A DNA stretch of 42,813 bases from an uncultured Caryophanales bacterium (GTDB lineage: Bacteria > Bacillota_I > Bacilli_A > RF39 > UBA660), in NCBI GenBank assembly GCA_946623125.1, contig CAMOQR010000010.1, forward strand, positions 1-42,813, in the 5' to 3' direction. This document shows positions 38,832-42,813 of this stretch, one piece after another. Position 1 is the first letter of the stretch. Each line of letters opens with the position of its first letter. Below the pieces are notes generated by a model. That model did not search any database, was not told the DNA's origin, and was given only the letters and a program-made list of their open reading frames with translations. Both the position numbers and the translations under genes were made by a program.

Positions 38832-39971
38832 ATGATAGGCGGATTAGAAATGGATCAATTGGCCAAGATTAAGGTTATTGGTTTAGGTGGCGGTGGTGGA
38901 AATGCCGTTAATCGAATGATAGAGTCTGGTGTTAAGGGCGTTGAGTTTATTGCTGCTAACACTGATTTACAAGTTTTAAATACATCTAAGGCTGATGTTA
39001 AAATTCAAATTGGCGCTACTTTAACAGATGGCCTTGGTGCTGGTGGAAAGCCTGAAGTTGGAAAAGAATCTGCAGTTGAATCTAAAAAAGAGATTGAGGA
39101 TGCTTTGAGTGGTGCTGATATGGTTTTTATCACTGCTGGAATGGGTGGTGGAACTGGAACCGGTGCTGCTAGTATTGTTGCAGAAATTGCTCAAGGTTTA
39201 GGTGCTTTAACTGTTGCAATTGTTACAAAGCCATTTTCTTTTGAAGGAAAGAGAAGAATGGATAATGCTTTGGCTGGAATTGAAGAGTTAAGAAAACATG
39301 TTGATACTTTAATTGTTATTCCAAATGATCGTTTACGTGAGATTATTGATAAATCTACTCCAATGTTAGAGGCATTTAAAGAGGTTGATAATGTTCTTCG
39401 TCGTGGTGTTCAATCTATTTCTGATTTGATTGCTGTTGTTGGACTTGTTAACTTGGATTTTGCAGATGTTAAAGCAATTATGGAAAAATCTGGACGTGCC
39501 ATTATTGGTATCGGTATTGGTATGGGAGAGGATCGTGCATTAGAGGCTGCAAAGCAGGCTGTTTCTTCTCCATTGCTAGAACAATCTATTGAAGGTGCAA
39601 CGGATGCTATTATTAATATTACTGGTGGTGTTAATTTAACGTTGTTTGAGGCTGAACAGGCTGCAGAGGTTGTTCGTAGTGCTGCTAATACAGATATTAA
39701 TACTATTTTTGGATCTGTTATTAATGAAAATTTAAGTGATGAAGTTATTGTAACTGTTATTGCTACAGGATTTGATAAGAAGAAGCAACAAGAGGCTGTT
39801 AATGCTACTCCTGTTGTTCCTACTACTTCTCCTGCTGCTCAAAGTGGTCGTAGAAGTGTTCCTTCTCGTGAGGATTATTCTTATCAACCAGAAATATTAC
39901 AAGATGATGTTCCTACAAGTAATAGTGGTGAGTTGGAAATTCCATCTTTCTTACGTGATCGTAATTTTTAA
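38832..39971 (+). CDS. ftsZ: Cell-division protein FtsZ
   Basis: [46 protein letters not shown]-terminal [11 protein letters not shown]; possible alternate ATG 38850. Confidence 0.98.
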   Translation: MIGGLEMDQLAKIKVIGLGGGGGNAVNRMIESGVKGVEFIAANTDLQVLNTSKADVKIQIGATLTDGLGAGGKPEVGKESAVESKKEIEDALSGADMVFITAGMGGGTGTGAASIVAEIAQGLGALTVAIVTKPFSFEGKRRMDNALAGIEELRKHVDTLIVIPNDRLREIIDKSTPMLEAFKEVDNVLRRGVQSISDLIAVVGLVNLDFADVKAIMEKSGRAIIGIGIGMGEDRALEAAKQAVSSPLLEQSIEGATDAIINITGGVNLTLFEAEQAAEVVRSAANTDINTIFGSVINENLSDEVIVTVIATGFDKKKQQEAVNATPVVPTTSPAAQSGRRSVPSREDYSYQPEILQDDVPTSNSGELEIPSFLRDRNF

Positions 39972-39992
39972 AAGGCTTATGCCTTTTTTTTT
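39970..39992 (+). terminator. Terminator after ftsZ
   Basis: AAAAGGC-ttat-GCCTTTTTTTTT. Confidence 0.8.
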
Positions 39993-40077
39993 ACGTAAAC
40001 TTTTATTTCTTCTAAATTTTTTCTTTTTTTTTACTACTTATAAATATATAATAAAATTAGAATATGGGATGGTGTTT

Positions 40078-42666
40078 ATGAAAAAAAAATATCTTTTTAA
40101 ATTATTCGTTTTCTTGCTTCTTTGTTTTAATTCTTTTTCTGTTTTTGCAAAAGATGTTGAAATTGAAAATGTTCGTATTGTCGAAAAAAGTGGAACAGTC
40201 GATGCAGATAATATTTCTTATCAAAATAGTACGATTTCTCCTAAGATTGTATTTCATCAGCTAAATGATTTTATAACATTAGAGGTAAATATTCAAAACA
40301 AAAGTAATATAGATTATCGACTTTCTTCTATTTCTAATGAGTTGAATAATAATTATTTAATGCTTGATTCCTCTTCTTATGGTAGTGTTATTCCAGGCAA
40401 TAGTACACAATCTTTTTTAGTTAAAGTTTTATATAATAATCAATTATATAATCAAGATGAATTTGTATCAAAAGATTTATCATTTTCTTTAGTTTTTGTT
40501 GATAGTACTAAGTTAGAAAATGCATTTACGGGAAATACGATATTTTTAATTATTGTGTTTATTCTTTTAACTTTTGCGGTTTGTTTATGTTATTTTTTAT
40601 TTACGAAGAGAAAGAAAAGAGTATGTTTATTATTTCTGTTATTTGTCCCATTAGTTGTTCTTGCTAAAGAAGAAGACATAAACTGTAAAATATCATTTGA
40701 TCAATTGGTTGTTAAAGGAACATTTTTAGATTATCAAGTAGTTTTAAAAGATGATAATAATATAGTAGATTCTTATGTTAAAGTTTATGGAAAAAAGATT
40801 GATGCTCTTCCTGTAATGGAAAAAGATGGTTATGTATTTAATGGATGGGTTGATCAATTCAATAATGATGTTTCAAATGATTTGATTGTAACTCAAGATC
40901 TTAATTTAGTTGCTTCTTATCTTCCTATATCTTATTCCATTACTTATCAATTAAACGGTGGTATTGAGAAGACAAATCCAACTAAGTATACGATTGAAGA
41001 TGAATTTATGTTAAAAAATCCTACAAAGGTTGGTTATACTTTTTCTGGATGGAGTGTAGATGATGATAATAGTCTTCAAACTAATATTACTATTTTTAAA
41101 GGAACAAAAGGTGATAAAGTATTTACTGCTCATTATTCTACTAATAAAAATACTGAGTATACTGTAATTCATAGATTAATGGATATGAATGGAAATTATG
41201 TCGAAAAAGATAGAGAAACATTACATGGGGCAACTGATACGACTGTTTCTCCTCAAGTAAAAACATATGAAGGATTTATTTCTCCACCAAAACAATCTAA
41301 GGCTATTTCGGGAGATGGATTAACAACATTCATTTATGATTATCAAAGAGCAAAATATTCTTTTACGATATCAGATCGTTCTCATCTAACATCATCTTCA
41401 TCGCCTAATGGAGAATATTATTATGGAACTTCTTTAAGTGTTTCTGTCAATCCTATTAGCGGTTACCATATTTCTTGGAGTGATGGAGATACAAATTATA
41501 ATCGTACGTTTTCTATTAAAGAAAATCTTACGTTAAGTTATCAATATCTACCAAATACAGACACAGAATATACCGTTATTCATAAGAAGATGAATCTCGA
41601 TGGAACATCTTATACTACTGCAGATCATGCAATATTTAAAGGTACGACAGATTCTACTGTTACACCTAATGTAAATCAATATGAAGGTTTTACCTCTCCA
41701 AATGTTCAAAGTTTATTGATTACAGGGGATGGTAATGCAACAATAACCTATTATTATCAAAGAAATAAATATCATTTAACTTTAAAAGATGCAGGTCGTA
41801 TTACGACAAGATTTTCCTCAGGAGATTACTATTATGGTACATCTATTACGATTAAGGCCAATTGTATTACAGGTTATAAATTCTCTAAATGGAGTAATGA
41901 AATTACTCAGTATAATTATACTTTTGAATTGAAAGAAGATGTTACTTTATCACCAGTTTATGTTACAAGGCCATCTGGTACAACACCTTCAGAATGTTCA
42001 ACTAATAATAATCCTTTGTGTTTAAGTGGAGAGATGGAAGTGGTGATATATGATAAGAAAAAGAAAAAAAGATTTATGAAAAAATTAAAAGATGTTACTT
42101 TAGATGATTTAATTCTAACTTGGAATTTTGATACTGGCGAATTTGAATTTGTTGAGCCTTCTTTTATCCGAAAAATAGTAGTTTCTGATACTCATTATGT
42201 TTTAACATTTAGTGATGGAAGTATTTTAGATGTTATAGGTGATCATAGACTTTTCAATTTAGATAAGAACGAGTTTACTCATTGTGTTTCTGATATTGAA
42301 ACTCCTATTGGAACTAAAACGATAAATGATAAAGGTGAGGTTATTGTATTAGTTTCTAAAGAGATTGTGTATAGCCCAGTTGATGTATGTAGTGTTATTA
42401 CAAAGAAGAATTTTAATTTTTATGCAAATGGGATTTTAACTTCTATTTCGTTAAATAATCTATATCCTATTCAAGATATGAAATTTGTTAAGACTTCTCG
42501 TAAAACGATTCAATTTAATGATTTAGATGTTGATAGAGAATTATTTGATGTTTTGCGTTATGGTGAGTTTAGTGATGATTTTGATGGCGAGTTTGAGTAT
42601 ACTAAGCGCTTTTTAGAACATTATGCTAAAGATTTAGCATCTGATCAATTTATTTCAAAAAAATAA
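40078..42666 (+). CDS. Large surface protein: signal peptide, two TM segments, InlB-type B-repeat-like and MucBP-like repeats, C-terminal Hint domain
   Basis: Start MKKKYLFKLFVFLLLCFNSFSVFAKD; GYVFNGWVDQFNN, GYTFSGWSVDDDN; paired TEYTVIH...repeats; CLSGEMEVVIYD...GDHRLFNL...NFYANGILTS Hint motifs. Track start 39760 overlaps ftsZ and is not credible. Confidence 0.85.
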   Translation: MKKKYLFKLFVFLLLCFNSFSVFAKDVEIENVRIVEKSGTVDADNISYQNSTISPKIVFHQLNDFITLEVNIQNKSNIDYRLSSISNELNNNYLMLDSSSYGSVIPGNSTQSFLVKVLYNNQLYNQDEFVSKDLSFSLVFVDSTKLENAFTGNTIFLIIVFILLTFAVCLCYFLFTKRKKRVCLLFLLFVPLVVLAKEEDINCKISFDQLVVKGTFLDYQVVLKDDNNIVDSYVKVYGKKIDALPVMEKDGYVFNGWVDQFNNDVSNDLIVTQDLNLVASYLPISYSITYQLNGGIEKTNPTKYTIEDEFMLKNPTKVGYTFSGWSVDDDNSLQTNITIFKGTKGDKVFTAHYSTNKNTEYTVIHRLMDMNGNYVEKDRETLHGATDTTVSPQVKTYEGFISPPKQSKAISGDGLTTFIYDYQRAKYSFTISDRSHLTSSSSPNGEYYYGTSLSVSVNPISGYHISWSDGDTNYNRTFSIKENLTLSYQYLPNTDTEYTVIHKKMNLDGTSYTTADHAIFKGTTDSTVTPNVNQYEGFTSPNVQSLLITGDGNATITYYYQRNKYHLTLKDAGRITTRFSSGDYYYGTSITIKANCITGYKFSKWSNEITQYNYTFELKEDVTLSPVYVTRPSGTTPSECSTNNNPLCLSGEMEVVIYDKKKKKRFMKKLKDVTLDDLILTWNFDTGEFEFVEPSFIRKIVVSDTHYVLTFSDGSILDVIGDHRLFNLDKNEFTHCVSDIETPIGTKTINDKGEVIVLVSKEIVYSPVDVCSVITKKNFNFYANGILTSISLNNLYPIQDMKFVKTSRKTIQFNDLDVDRELFDVLRYGEFSDDFDGEFEYTKRFLEHYAKDLASDQFISKK
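41152..41972 (+). repeat. Two diverged tandem copies of about 137 aa (41152-41562, 41563-~41972)
   Basis: Both run TEYTVIH..M...G......ATDTTVSP/GTTDSTVTP..YEGF.SP..QS..I.GDG..T..Y.YQR.KY........YYYGTS. Confidence 0.85.
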
Positions 42667-42690
42667 AAAGGAATCTTTGAAGTGTGAAGT

Positions 42691-42813
42691 TGTCAATTAA
42701 AAGTAGACACTAAAAAAGAATTATTTAAACCCTAGTTGAGTTTTATAATCGACTGGGGTTTTATATTTTAACGCAAAACTCGGACGATAATTATTATTAT
42801 CCCAAATTATATC
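42691..42813 (-). mobile_element. IS3-family (IS150-like) element, one end only, truncated by window
   Basis: Terminal-repeat-like TGTCAATTAAAAGTAGACAC at 42691 plus the transposase C-terminus. Confidence 0.7.
42721..42813 (-). CDS. IS3-family transposase OrfB, C-terminal 30 aa
   Basis: Reverse strand reads DIIWDNNNYRPSFALKYKTPVDYKTQLGFK-stop, typical of the IS3 OrfB C-terminus. Confidence 0.8.
   Translation of the reverse strand, partial: DIIWDNNNYRPSFALKYKTPVDYKTQLGFK

Noticed and set aside
39760-40077. N-terminal part of the 968-aa ORF overlapping ftsZ
   Set aside because: Out-of-frame overlap with ftsZ and crosses its terminator; ATG 40078 with signal peptide is the real start.
1-42813. 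CRISPR array, tRNA or rRNA genes
   Set aside because: No regularly spaced direct repeats and no tRNA/rRNA signatures noticed on reading; a tRNAscan/minced run would confirm.

Overview
Low-GC Firmicutes/Bacilli-like chromosomal segment using the standard bacterial code (TGA acts as stop). Most genes are housekeeping on the + strand: rbgA, rnhB, topA, xerC/D, comN-like, secDF, rel, dtd, AI-2E transporter, hisS, 6S RNA, tcdA, lexA (-), polA, mutM, pyk, gmk (-), tmcAL (-), then a dcw-type block murG-murB-divIB-[4-gene insert]-ftsA-ftsZ. A large surface protein with a C-terminal Hint/intein-like domain follows, and an IS3-family element begins at the right edge. Items most worth a second look: (1) a four-gene envelope-modification cassette between divIB and ftsA (GT-C-like protein, 47-aa 'MYFDPGTGS' membrane microprotein absent from the ORF track, kinase-like/methyltransferase fusion, membrane phosphatase/sulfatase-like protein); (2) a 52-aa membrane microprotein, also absent from the track, divergent from lexA with a LexA-box-like site between the -35 and -10 of its promoter, a candidate SOS division inhibitor unrelated to YneA; (3) a surface protein with InlB-like repeats, a ~137-aa tandem repeat and a terminal Hint domain; (4) a HisRS with a Cys/His-rich C-terminal tail; (5) RNase HII with a degenerate nucleotidyltransferase-like N-terminal domain; (6) a HipA-like kinase candidate and a PD-(D/E)XK-like protein between rbgA and rnhB. 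All product calls come from reading motifs by eye; no database search was run.
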